Below are positions 35,701-43,477 of a DNA stretch of 64,000 nt, one piece after another. The stretch covers positions 620,001 through 684,000 of the forward strand of contig NZ_FOCZ01000002.1 in assembly GCF_900110245.1 (NCBI RefSeq), given 5' to 3'. The DNA comes from Niastella yeongjuensis. GTDB taxonomy: Bacteria; Bacteroidota; Bacteroidia; Chitinophagales; Chitinophagaceae. Both the position numbers and the translations under genes were made by a program. Each line of letters starts with the position of its first letter. Positions within the stretch are counted from its first letter, which is position 1. The notes under the pieces were generated by a model. It made no database searches. It saw only the letters and a list, made by a program, of their open reading frames with translations, and had not been told where the DNA came from.

Positions 35701-35877
35701 AAGCTGAGTAAAGTAAGTGGCGGGGCAATATACGTGTACGGCAGTAACCTGCTCACCTTTACCGATTACAGCTGGTACGATCCTGAATTCAGCTCTTCCG
35801 GGTTGAATATCGGTGAAGACGGTGGTAAATACCCCAAAAGAAAGGAAGTAGGAATTGGTGTGAACCTTAATTTTTAA
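32761..35877 (+). CDS. SusC/RagA TonB-linked outer-membrane transporter (PUL 2)
   Basis: A 1038-residue importer of glycan fragments for the second PUL. It has a signal peptide ending SVHAQ, a carboxypeptidase-regulatory-like domain (~37-112, VQDDKGAPLGGVSVSVKGTTSG), the region around EVVVIGYGGAVKKRDLTGAIS, the plug with LYVIDGIISNNG and IENIEILKDASSAAIYGARGANGVI, and a barrel ending in Phe (GIGVNLNF). It has no STN domain. Although equal in length to the first SusC, it differs throughout the barrel, so the two are not a recent duplication. The partner susD follows after 20 bp. Confidence 0.95.
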   Translation: MKKKAISFEAVHSPGRVCLLLLLFQCVFLISVHAQTIKVDGVVQDDKGAPLGGVSVSVKGTTSGTVTNNKGAYTLNVPNAQSVLVFSLVSYGSSEQAVGSRTNINVTLAQSLNDMNEVVVIGYGGAVKKRDLTGAISSISAKQIEQRQPVTLFDALQGQAAGVLVTNDNGDPAGQGTIQVRGASTINASGNGPLYVIDGIISNNGNFVNPADIENIEILKDASSAAIYGARGANGVILITTKRGKEGKPAINVNYYHLMGKLAHKLRTTSADELRYYRKMRGDGNNGINVDSVNPYLNADNDYQDLLFRTANKQVASISLGGGSQKGMTYYAGLNYTDDKSIVINSWIKRIQSKFNITYQPTSKLSISNTLAFAWQTGNQIPVGTSARQVFERNPWTSIYRPDGQLASYVESKRNPVAYALNNIDLDNNYTAQINTQINYDIIPNLKFTSQFNAQLDNETNRQLTPSSLTSGGTGDATGSNTFNKEFYWEFQNYLNYRKTIGTDHSITGLLGFSADRRRRDGFRIGMKNYLSETILTSNAGGVVLDGTGTSATAHSDASLFGRLGYSYQGKYIAQGTWRRDGSSRFGNNNKWGNFFSGSAAWRFSDESFMDWTRGVLADGKLRFSIGQTGNDAIGDYASYFLMNFGQEYYNGANAAAPSATLGNPNIQWEGTTSSNFGMDLSFLKGRLNLTVDYYTKVTSNLLYTSRLPNETGLDGVTVNLGTIKNSGLEFTLNGNVVNTKNFSWNLMGNISFQDARIQELANHTSFISGNKWLIREGGRLGDFYVWQNEGVYQWNESNAYSKDGAKLTPVLGANGTPDGTYLLNGESYTGTVYSKSRAGFKLEGGDTEWRDVNNDGIIDEEDKVIAGNALPDYFFGISNTFTYKNFTLNVLVNGQVGNDIYNKVRNDQNANSSTYSPPVWDAALYSWHQPGDVSKYPLFARKDTRGSISNGYNSLYIENGSFIRLSSLRLTYALGNKLKKLSKVSGGAIYVYGSNLLTFTDYSWYDPEFSSSGLNIGEDGGKYPKRKEVGIGVNLNF

Positions 35878-35897
35878 ACTGCTCAATTATTGCAATC

Positions 35898-37412
35898 ATG
35901 AAACGCACAGCCCATATACTTTTTTATTTAAGTACGCTTATAATAGCAGGCGGTTGTAAGAAATTCTTAACCGAAGAACCGCTTTCGCAGGTACCAGTTG
36001 AAAACTATTTTACCAAGCAAAAAGATATCAATGCCGCCATAACTGGCATGTATGCCTCTTTACAGGATGAAATGACGGGCGATGGATCAGGTAACGGTAA
36101 TTATTTTTATTGGGGCGAAGGCCGCAGCGATAACTTCGACCGTTCGCAATATCCCAATTCAGCTATTACCGAGCTGTCCTTGAACCAGCTTACTTCGGGC
36201 AACTTTACTTCCGACTGGTCTGGTTTATACCGCACCATTAACCGGGCCAATCTCGCCATCAAGAATATACCCCTGGTACAGAAATACGATATCAATGTAA
36301 CCAATGTGTTCCGCGACAACAGCCTGGCGCAGTGTTATGCCATGCGCGCTTTGTGTTATTTTTATATTGTACGTATCTGGGGCGATGCCGTTATCAGAAC
36401 GGAACCCTACGAAAGCATTGCAGAAAATGCAAGCGTGCCAAGAGAGTCGAAAGATAAGATCATCAATGAATTGATCATTCCGGACCTGCAAAAGGCATAT
36501 GGCCTCATTCAAAAAAATCAAAAACCAATTGTCTGGAATATTGGCGAGGCCACCATTGCAGCTATACTGTCTGATGTATATATGTGGCAAAAAGACTATG
36601 CGAATGCCATTACGTGGATGAAAAATGTATTTATAGCCCAGGGCCCCAAGGGGACTAAATACAACGGTGCTTCGGGGGCAGACCTGGAGCCAACCAGTAC
36701 CTGGAAGAATTTATTTATTAACCCTACTGCAACCAATGAAGCGATCTGGAGCATCCATTGGGACCAGCTTGTAAATGAATGCGCCTGTTTACCCGTATCT
36801 ATCAGTAACAACAACAACCCCATTCGGATAGATTCTTTACTTCACTCCAATTGGAAAGCAAACCCAACGGATACCAGGGTGGCCAAATCAATAGATACAT
36901 TGCTGGGGTTAGGTCACATAGATAAGGTGACAAAATATTACAACCTCGCAGGACTTTCTTTCCCAACCGGAAGTGGCGCGCCTGATCAAAGGAGTTATAA
37001 TGTTTACCTCACCATGTATCGCCTGGGAGATATCTATTTATCATATGCAGAAGCTTTGAATAAAACCGGCGACAGGTCCAATGCGCTGAAGTACCTGAAC
37101 TTTATCCGGGTACGGGCAGGGTTACCGGCCTATCTTATTACAGACCCGGCTGTTGCTGCTGAGGCTGATATGGAAGATACAATTTTGAAAGAACGGCAGC
37201 TGGAGCTGTTTGCCGAAGGAAAAAGATGGTTCGACCTGGTACGTACCGATCATGTTAAAAAAGTAATGGACACAGTACTGATCGTTCGCCAGCAGCGATA
37301 TGGAGCACCAGCTGTTGGGTTTGGGGACGACATGAGGAAACTGGTGTGGCCCATTCACCGCCAGGTGATCGAAGATAACAAAACCATAGAACAAAATTTA
37401 CCTTACAACTAA
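35898..37412 (+). CDS. SusD/RagB glycan-binding lipoprotein (PUL 2)
   Basis: A 504-residue surface lipoprotein (lipobox IIAGGC, Cys20), partner of the SusC upstream. Typical features are KFLTEEPLSQVPVENYF after the lipobox, the QCYAMRALCYFYIVRIWGDAV helix, the MYRLGDIYLSYAEALNKTGD repeat, and the C-terminal ERQLELFAEGKRWFDLVRTDHVKKV signature. It is followed directly by a small lipoprotein gene, forming one transcript closed by the terminator at 38166-38202. Confidence 0.95.
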   Translation: MKRTAHILFYLSTLIIAGGCKKFLTEEPLSQVPVENYFTKQKDINAAITGMYASLQDEMTGDGSGNGNYFYWGEGRSDNFDRSQYPNSAITELSLNQLTSGNFTSDWSGLYRTINRANLAIKNIPLVQKYDINVTNVFRDNSLAQCYAMRALCYFYIVRIWGDAVIRTEPYESIAENASVPRESKDKIINELIIPDLQKAYGLIQKNQKPIVWNIGEATIAAILSDVYMWQKDYANAITWMKNVFIAQGPKGTKYNGASGADLEPTSTWKNLFINPTATNEAIWSIHWDQLVNECACLPVSISNNNNPIRIDSLLHSNWKANPTDTRVAKSIDTLLGLGHIDKVTKYYNLAGLSFPTGSGAPDQRSYNVYLTMYRLGDIYLSYAEALNKTGDRSNALKYLNFIRVRAGLPAYLITDPAVAAEADMEDTILKERQLELFAEGKRWFDLVRTDHVKKVMDTVLIVRQQRYGAPAVGFGDDMRKLVWPIHRQVIEDNKTIEQNLPYN

Positions 37413-37421
37413 TTGTATTAT

Positions 37422-38135
37422 ATGAACCGCATTATAAATAAACTGATCATTGCCGCCAGTATAGTAGCCTCCCTTTCACTGGTGGGATGTTATAAAGCCC
37501 AAACCGATTACAGGAAAGACCCGCATTCACTCGATCCGCATCTCAACCTGACAGCCCAGGAATACCTGAACAACCGGGCCAATGCGGTAGCAGCGCCTTC
37601 CGATACCATCTTCCGGTTGATGCTGCAGGGTATTCAATATGCCGAGATAGACATGAATGTGTATGCGCAAACCGGCAAAACATTCATCCTGTTGCACAAC
37701 GATGCGATCAGAAGACTGGATAAAAACGTGGTACAGCCCGATTGCTTTTTTGGCGCTAACCTGGTCAATGGCAAGGCGGCTGCGAAATGGAGCGACTATC
37801 CAAAAGAATTTGTGAAAAATTATTTGTTGTACCTGTTAATAGATGGCGAGTATGATCACTATACCATTCCGGGTATTGACAATATAGAGGTAAATACACA
37901 GGCGCCGGCGGGAAGTTTGTCCGTCATGCCGGCCGGTGTTACAAGAACTTCGTTTACACCTAATAATGGCTCTACGATGAAAATAAAGGTGCTGAATTCA
38001 TCACCCTCCAATACATCCGATTTTCCCATTGTATTGAATAATGTGATCAATGCTCGTACCAGCAGCCTGTTGGCTACGAATGGTACCATACATGTGATTG
38101 ACCGTTTTTTGACAACCACCGTACCGGCGGAATAG
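37422..38135 (+). CDS. Fasciclin-like surface lipoprotein in SusE/F position
   Basis: The start is the ATG at 37422, 9 bp after susD; an upstream TTG adds only three residues. The signal ends SLSLVGC (Cys23). The C-terminal part ends ATNGTIHVIDRFL, a close match to the H-box/C-terminal strand of fasciclin (FAS1) domains, and the middle shows LLHNDAIRRLDKN, a degenerate FAS1-like helix. FAS1 domains bind proteins or glycans at surfaces. Position after susD suggests an auxiliary surface glycan-binding role like SusE/SusF; sequence support for that is indirect. Confidence 0.75.
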   Translation: MNRIINKLIIAASIVASLSLVGCYKAQTDYRKDPHSLDPHLNLTAQEYLNNRANAVAAPSDTIFRLMLQGIQYAEIDMNVYAQTGKTFILLHNDAIRRLDKNVVQPDCFFGANLVNGKAAAKWSDYPKEFVKNYLLYLLIDGEYDHYTIPGIDNIEVNTQAPAGSLSVMPAGVTRTSFTPNNGSTMKIKVLNSSPSNTSDFPIVLNNVINARTSSLLATNGTIHVIDRFLTTTVPAE

Positions 38136-38165
38136 AATATGTAATATATATTAAAAAATGCTATG

Positions 38166-38202
38166 CTGGCCCTGAACGCTGAAGTTCCGGGCCAGTATTT
38201 TT
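38166..38202 (+). terminator. Intrinsic terminator after the susCD-fasciclin transcript
   Basis: CTGGCCCTGAAC pairs with GTTCCGGGCCAG (one mismatch) around a 6-nt loop, followed by TATTTTTAA. It separates the surface-binding genes from the enzyme genes, which should allow a higher level of SusCD than of enzymes. Confidence 0.8.
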
Positions 38203-38297
38203 AACGAAACAGGTGCAACCCGGAAACGATTGCGTACAATCTGAAAAGAGTGGCAATGTTCTTACTTATCTTTCGCTGGATTTTTAAATAGCGCATA

Positions 38298-40778
38298 ATG
38301 CAAAGACTTAAATGGTTGCTTTTATTGCTGATCGTAAATGTATCAGCCCGTGCCCAACAATCGACCCGTTTAACAGGTAATTGGGAGTTTTTAAAACAGG
38401 ATGTAGGCGGCATATGGGAAATTATGCGGCCGGTGGGAAAAGGAAACCCGGAAAGCGTGCCCTTATGGCAATCTGTGCAGCTGCCGCATTGTGTAAATGC
38501 GGAAGATGCCGTTGATCCCGATGTAAATTATTACCAGGGACCTGCCTGGTACCGTACCCAGCTCGATATCAATAATCCATACAACACAGGCCGCACCCTG
38601 CTGTTTTTTGAAGGCGCCGGCCAGAAAACAGATGTTTATGTATACACTACCAAAGTAGGGTCGCATACCGGTGGCTACGATGAATGGTCGGTAGATATCA
38701 CCGATGCGGTGGCAGCCTTTAAAAAAACGGCTGTATATCAAAGTCAGTTCAAGGGTAAGATCCCCATTGCTATAAGGTCCGATAATTCAAGGGACCTGGA
38801 GATGATCCCTTCCGATTTATCGGATTTTAACGTGTATGGCGGAATTTACCGTTACCTCAACCTGGTATATACGCCATTAATAGCCATTGATAAATTATTT
38901 GCAAAAGCAGAAGTTGATAAAACCGGAAAATTAGGAAGTGTAAATGTAAGCGCGAGAATGTATTTCTCCTCTCCGCCAGCTGGCGGAGGAGGCCGGGAGG
39001 GGGCCGGGAGTGCTGGTGTAACTATTAAGTTGATCGACCCCACCGGTAAACCAGTTCAGCAAAAAGAGGTAGCACTAACCAGTTTAACCAGCGACATTCA
39101 CCTGGCGGACTTCACCCTGAAAACACCCCAGCTGTGGTCTCCGCAAAAACCGGTTCTGTATACAGTGGAGGCAACAATAACCACAGCGGCAGGCAATTAT
39201 GTGCAGCAGGAGAAAATAGGTTTCCGCCATTTCGAGTTTGTTGATCATGGTCCGTTTATGTTGAATGGACAACGGCTGTTATTACGCGGCACCCATCGCC
39301 ACGAAGACCAGGCTGGTGTTGCAGCTGCCATGACAGAAGATATGATGCGCCAGGAAATGATCATGATGAAAGAGATGGGGGTGAATTTTATACGCCTGGG
39401 GCACTATCAGCAATCACGCATTATTTTAAACCTGTGCGATAGTTTAGGCATTTTTGTTTGGGAAGAAATTCCCTGGTGCCGTGGTGGCCTCGGTGGACCT
39501 GTATACAAAGAACAGGCGCGCCGCATGCTCACCAATATGATTGAGCAGCATTACAACCATCCGGCAGTCATCATCTGGGGATTGGGAAATGAGAACGACT
39601 GGCCCGGTGATTTTCCTGAGTTTGATAAAGAACAGATCAGGAGTTTCATGAAGGAGTTGAATGAGCTGTCGCATCACCTGGACCTTTCGCGCAAAACAGC
39701 CATTCGCCGTTGCGATTTTTGTAAAGATATCGTTGATGTATATTCTCCCTCCATTTGGGCAGGCTGGTACCGGGGTTTGTTTACCGAATATAAACAGGCT
39801 ACAGAAGAGGAATTCAAAAAGGTAACTCATTTTTTACATGTGGAATGGGGTGGCGATAGTCATGCCGGCCGTCATTCAGAAAGTCCCGATAAAGCGTTGC
39901 AATCAGTAAAAACCGGCGGAGGTGCCGATGAGCGGGCGGGCGATGCAAGCCTGTATGGCGGTGCTGCCCGGGTGTCGAAAGATGGCGACTGGAGCGAGAC
40001 CTACCTCTGCAACCTGGTTGACTGGCACCTGAAAGAACAGGAAAACATGCCCTGGTTAACCGGTACAGCACAATGGCCCTTCAAGGATTTCTCAACCCCT
40101 GTACGGCCCGATAATCCTGTTCCTTATATGAACCAGAAAGGCGTGGTAGAACGCGATCTCACCAAAAAAGAAGCCTACTACGTATTTCAATCTTATTGGA
40201 CTACCCGGCCAATGGTGCATATTTACGGTCATTCCTGGCCGGTACGCTGGGGAAATGAAGATGAAGAGAAAATGATAAAAGTATATTCCAACTGTACCGA
40301 AGCAGAATTGTTTGTGAACGGTAAAAGCTACGGAATCAAAAAACGCAATAGCCAGGATTTCCCCGCAGCAGGGTTGCGCTGGAACATAGCATTAAAAGGC
40401 GGCGCGCAGGAAGTAAAGGTGATTGCCCGTACTGGGAAAGTGGAAGTAAGAGATTCCATCAGATTTCAATACCAAACAGAGAAATGGGGCAAGCCTGCAG
40501 GACTGATGCTGGAAAAGATCAGCGAGGCAAACGGTATAGCAACCATGCAGGTAAAACTGTTAGATAATAAAGGCATGCTTTGTCTGGATGCTGCCAACTG
40601 GATCCGCTTTAGCCTGGCTGGCGATGGCAAACTCATCGATAACCAGGGCACATCAAGCGGTTCAAGATTGGTTCAGGCATATAATGGCCGCGCCATCATC
40701 CGCGTACAAACCAATGGTGGTAAATCGATGATAGGTGCAAAAAGCGAAGGCTTAAAGACCGTATTTAAAGACCTGTAA
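38298..40778 (+). CDS. GH2 beta-galactosidase-like enzyme, exported
   Basis: An 826-residue exported glycosidase (signal MQRLKWLLLLLIVNVSARAQ). The order is a sugar-binding jelly-roll (LTGNWEFLKQD ... LPHCVNAEDAVDPDVNYYQGPAWYR), an Ig-like domain (~200-310), and the catalytic barrel starting FRHFEF. The acid/base is Glu432 in WGLGNEND and the nucleophile Glu516 in HVEWGG. A C-terminal DUF4982-like beta domain (TEAELFVNGKSYGIKK) follows. Substrate is likely a beta-galactoside, though GH2 also contains glucuronidases and mannosidases. Odd feature: residues ~224-238 (SPPAGGGGREGAG) are encoded by a palindromic repeat element inserted in frame in the Ig-like domain. Confidence 0.92.
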   Translation: MQRLKWLLLLLIVNVSARAQQSTRLTGNWEFLKQDVGGIWEIMRPVGKGNPESVPLWQSVQLPHCVNAEDAVDPDVNYYQGPAWYRTQLDINNPYNTGRTLLFFEGAGQKTDVYVYTTKVGSHTGGYDEWSVDITDAVAAFKKTAVYQSQFKGKIPIAIRSDNSRDLEMIPSDLSDFNVYGGIYRYLNLVYTPLIAIDKLFAKAEVDKTGKLGSVNVSARMYFSSPPAGGGGREGAGSAGVTIKLIDPTGKPVQQKEVALTSLTSDIHLADFTLKTPQLWSPQKPVLYTVEATITTAAGNYVQQEKIGFRHFEFVDHGPFMLNGQRLLLRGTHRHEDQAGVAAAMTEDMMRQEMIMMKEMGVNFIRLGHYQQSRIILNLCDSLGIFVWEEIPWCRGGLGGPVYKEQARRMLTNMIEQHYNHPAVIIWGLGNENDWPGDFPEFDKEQIRSFMKELNELSHHLDLSRKTAIRRCDFCKDIVDVYSPSIWAGWYRGLFTEYKQATEEEFKKVTHFLHVEWGGDSHAGRHSESPDKALQSVKTGGGADERAGDASLYGGAARVSKDGDWSETYLCNLVDWHLKEQENMPWLTGTAQWPFKDFSTPVRPDNPVPYMNQKGVVERDLTKKEAYYVFQSYWTTRPMVHIYGHSWPVRWGNEDEEKMIKVYSNCTEAELFVNGKSYGIKKRNSQDFPAAGLRWNIALKGGAQEVKVIARTGKVEVRDSIRFQYQTEKWGKPAGLMLEKISEANGIATMQVKLLDNKGMLCLDAANWIRFSLAGDGKLIDNQGTSSGSRLVQAYNGRAIIRVQTNGGKSMIGAKSEGLKTVFKDL
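38966..39011 (+). repeat. Palindromic repeat element inside the GH2 gene
   Basis: A perfect 18-bp palindrome CTCCGCCAGCTGGCGGAG (38971-38988) followed by GAGGCCGGGAGGGGGCCGG. It has the same architecture as the intergenic elements at 47032 and 50194 (palindrome, then a G-rich tail with GAGGCC). Its base composition (strongly G+C and purine-skewed) breaks with the surrounding gene, but the reading frame stays open. Confidence 0.75.
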
Positions 40779-40838
40779 GAGCTTGTCCGCCTTTGGCGGA
40801 TGCATCATTTGAGCTTGAACAAGTATTAGGCTTAATTG

Positions 40839-40851
40839 GACCTGACAGGTC
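40839..40851. repeat. Short palindrome GACCTGACAGGTC
   Basis: A perfect 6+6 bp palindrome around one base in the GH2-GH95 spacer. A hairpin TCCGCC-TTT-GGCGGA lies 40 bp upstream. The same CCTGACAGGTC core recurs at 51809-51819, so it belongs to a dispersed small repeat. Confidence 0.55.
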
Positions 40852-40867
40852 TCACGAAATATGACAT

Positions 40868-43420
40868 ATGAAAATTACACTAACGATATTCTCTTTCCTG
40901 GTCACTACAACCTTGTATGCACAGCAGCGCGATGCTGGTTTGCAATTGTGGTACAATAAACCGGCCGTGGCCTGGGAAGCAGCTTTGCCATTGGGCAATG
41001 GAAAAACCGGGGCGATGGTCTTCGGTGGCGTAGGTACCGAACGGCTGCAGTTAAACGATAATACCTTGTGGTCGGGTTATCCCGAAGCGGGTAACAATCC
41101 CAATGGCCCAACGGTATTGCCCCAGGTGCGGCAGGCTGTGTTTGAAGGCGATTATGAAAAAGCGGCTGCGTTATGGAAAAAAATCCAGGGCCCTTATTCA
41201 GCCCGTTATTTACCTATGGCCGATCTGTGGTGGCGTTTGCAATCGAAAGATACCCTGCCGGCTTCTTATAACCGCAACCTGGACCTGAACAATGCCGTGG
41301 CAACCGTTCGATATAAAATAGGCAACGTACAATACCAACGCGAAACCTTTATCAGTTATCCGGCCAAAGTGCTGGTGATGCGGATCACCGCCGATAAAAA
41401 AGGCAGCATAGACGGCGTGCTGGATCTCACAAGTAAATTGCATTTCAAAGTAAGTACTTCCACTGCTGATTACCTGGTGCTGCGCGGCAAAGCCCCTAAA
41501 TTTGTAGCCAACCGCGACTACGAACCGCAACAGGTAATTTATGATTCGGCGAATGGCGAAGGCATGAACTTCGAAGTACATGTGAAAATAAAAACCGAAG
41601 GCGGCAACGTAGTTCAAGCCGGCAATCAATTGCGCGTAAGCGGCGCCAATACCGTCACCATTTATTTATCGGAAGCAACCAGCTTTAATGGGTTTAATAA
41701 ATCACCGGGATTGGAAGGCAAAGATCCGGCAGTTGAAGCAAAGGCGAATCTGCAAAAGGCGGTAGCGCTTTCGTACGAACAGTTAAAAGCGATGCATATC
41801 CGCGATTATCAGTCCCTGTTCAAACGGGTTGAACTAAAATTGAGCGCCGACAATGGCGTTGCAAAGCTGCCAACTGATGAACGGTTAAAACAATATGCCT
41901 CGAACCCCACCGATCAACAATTACAGGTGCTGTATTATCAATTTGGCCGCTACCTGCTAATATCCAGTTCAAGACCCGGATCACGGCCCGCCAATTTGCA
42001 GGGCATCTGGAATGATCACGTTCAACCACCCTGGGGCAGTAACTATACCACGAATATCAACACTGAGATGAATTATTGGCTGGCAGAGAATACCAATTTA
42101 TCTGAGTGCCATCAGCCCTTATTCGATTTCTTAAAAGAGCTGGCAGTAAATGGTGCGCAAACGGCAAAGGTGAATTATAATATTACTGAAGGCTGGGTAG
42201 TGCATCATAATTCCGATTTATGGGCAAAAACATCGCCACCCGGTGGTTTCGATTGGGACCCGAAGGGCATGCCCCGCTGGAGCTGCTGGCCAATGGCCGG
42301 CGCCTGGTTAAGTACACATATTTGGGAGCATTACTTATACACTGGTGATAAAGCCTTTCTGAAAAATGCCTGGCCGTTGATGAAAGGCGCTGCGCAGTTT
42401 ATGTTGCACTGGCTGGTAACCGATCCTGCCAATGGATTGCTTGTTACCAATCCATCTACCTCGCCCGAAAACACCATGAAGATAAAGGGTAAGGAATACC
42501 AGGTGGGCATGGCTACTACCATGGACATGAGCATCATTCGGGAGTTGTTCACCGCGGTTATAAAATCAGGTAGTATTCTGAAAACAGATAAAGCATTTTG
42601 TGAACAGGTAATAAAAGCAAAAGAGAAACTATACCCCTTTCATATTGGGCAGTATGGACAGTTGCAGGAATGGTTCAAAGACTGGGACGATCCCAATGAT
42701 AAACACCGGCATTTATCGCATTTGTTTGGTTTGTATCCCGGCAGTCAGATCAATCCGGCCACTACACCAGCGCTGGCAGCAGCGGCCAAACAATCATTGA
42801 TCTTTAGGGGCGATGTAAGTACCGGCTGGTCTATGGCCTGGAAAATAAACTGGTGGGCGCGTTTGCAGGATGGCAACCATGCCTATAAGATCTTAAGTGA
42901 TGCCTTCACGTATATCGATCCTACGGTAACAAGAGATGCCATGAGTGGCGGCGGCACATATCCCAATTTGTTCGATGCGCATCCGCCGTTTCAGATAGAT
43001 GGCAACTTTGGCGCTACCGCCGGTATAACCGAACTGTTACTGCAAAGTCATAATGGTGAGCTGGCTTTATTGCCAGCCTTACCCGATGCCTGGAAGAGCG
43101 GTTCTATAAAAGGAATAAAAGCACGCGGCAATTTTACCGTTGCCATGGATTGGAAAGAAGGGAAATTGGTAAAAGCTACCATCACTTCCGGTTCGGGCGG
43201 ACTGTGCCGCATTAGTGCACTACAACCTATTAAAGAAGTCGAAGTCACTTCGAACAAATCAAAAGGCAACAATATGAACCCGTTAAATACTTCCTACGGC
43301 CAACCTCCCTATGAAAAGGAGCCGAAGGCGACGCTGACGGAACTAAAAGTGGGAGAGCGGTATGGTATTGATTTTGTGACAGAGAAGGGTAAGACGTATA
43401 CTATAGTACCGGTTAATTAG
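40868..43420 (+). CDS. GH95 alpha-L-fucosidase, exported
   Basis: An 850-residue inverting fucosidase, mostly alpha-1,2-specific in the family (some members act on alpha-L-galactosides). The signal peptide ends TTLYAQ. The N-terminal beta domain carries the diagnostic WEAALPLGNGKTGAMVFGG and LQLNDNTLWSG. The (alpha/alpha)6 catalytic domain shows GIWNDHVQPPWGSNYTTNIN followed by EMNYW (Asn pair of the active site), SPEN with Glu534 as probable general acid, and FQIDGNFGATAGI with Asp711 in the conserved active-site Asp position. The length is usual. It fits a fucosylated substrate together with the two GH29 genes downstream. Confidence 0.94.
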   Translation: MKITLTIFSFLVTTTLYAQQRDAGLQLWYNKPAVAWEAALPLGNGKTGAMVFGGVGTERLQLNDNTLWSGYPEAGNNPNGPTVLPQVRQAVFEGDYEKAAALWKKIQGPYSARYLPMADLWWRLQSKDTLPASYNRNLDLNNAVATVRYKIGNVQYQRETFISYPAKVLVMRITADKKGSIDGVLDLTSKLHFKVSTSTADYLVLRGKAPKFVANRDYEPQQVIYDSANGEGMNFEVHVKIKTEGGNVVQAGNQLRVSGANTVTIYLSEATSFNGFNKSPGLEGKDPAVEAKANLQKAVALSYEQLKAMHIRDYQSLFKRVELKLSADNGVAKLPTDERLKQYASNPTDQQLQVLYYQFGRYLLISSSRPGSRPANLQGIWNDHVQPPWGSNYTTNINTEMNYWLAENTNLSECHQPLFDFLKELAVNGAQTAKVNYNITEGWVVHHNSDLWAKTSPPGGFDWDPKGMPRWSCWPMAGAWLSTHIWEHYLYTGDKAFLKNAWPLMKGAAQFMLHWLVTDPANGLLVTNPSTSPENTMKIKGKEYQVGMATTMDMSIIRELFTAVIKSGSILKTDKAFCEQVIKAKEKLYPFHIGQYGQLQEWFKDWDDPNDKHRHLSHLFGLYPGSQINPATTPALAAAAKQSLIFRGDVSTGWSMAWKINWWARLQDGNHAYKILSDAFTYIDPTVTRDAMSGGGTYPNLFDAHPPFQIDGNFGATAGITELLLQSHNGELALLPALPDAWKSGSIKGIKARGNFTVAMDWKEGKLVKATITSGSGGLCRISALQPIKEVEVTSNKSKGNNMNPLNTSYGQPPYEKEPKATLTELKVGERYGIDFVTEKGKTYTIVPVN

Positions 43421-43470
43421 TGAATAGTGATTTGTGAGTGAACTTGCTAACCACTCACCACTCACAAAAA
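43421..43470. repeat. GAGTGG-type iterated repeat with hairpin
   Basis: TTTGTGAGTG (43431-43440) pairs perfectly with CACTCACAAA (43459-43468). The arms are built of reiterated TAGTGA/GTGAGTG and CCACTCA units. It fills the whole 57-bp spacer between GH95 and GH31 and could act as an intercistronic mRNA hairpin. Confidence 0.65.
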
Positions 43471-43477
43471 AAGCCAT

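Noticed and set aside
19111-35877. Possible recent duplication of susC because both copies are 1038 residues
   Set aside because: The sequences differ throughout, including signal peptide and barrel; equal length is coincidence.
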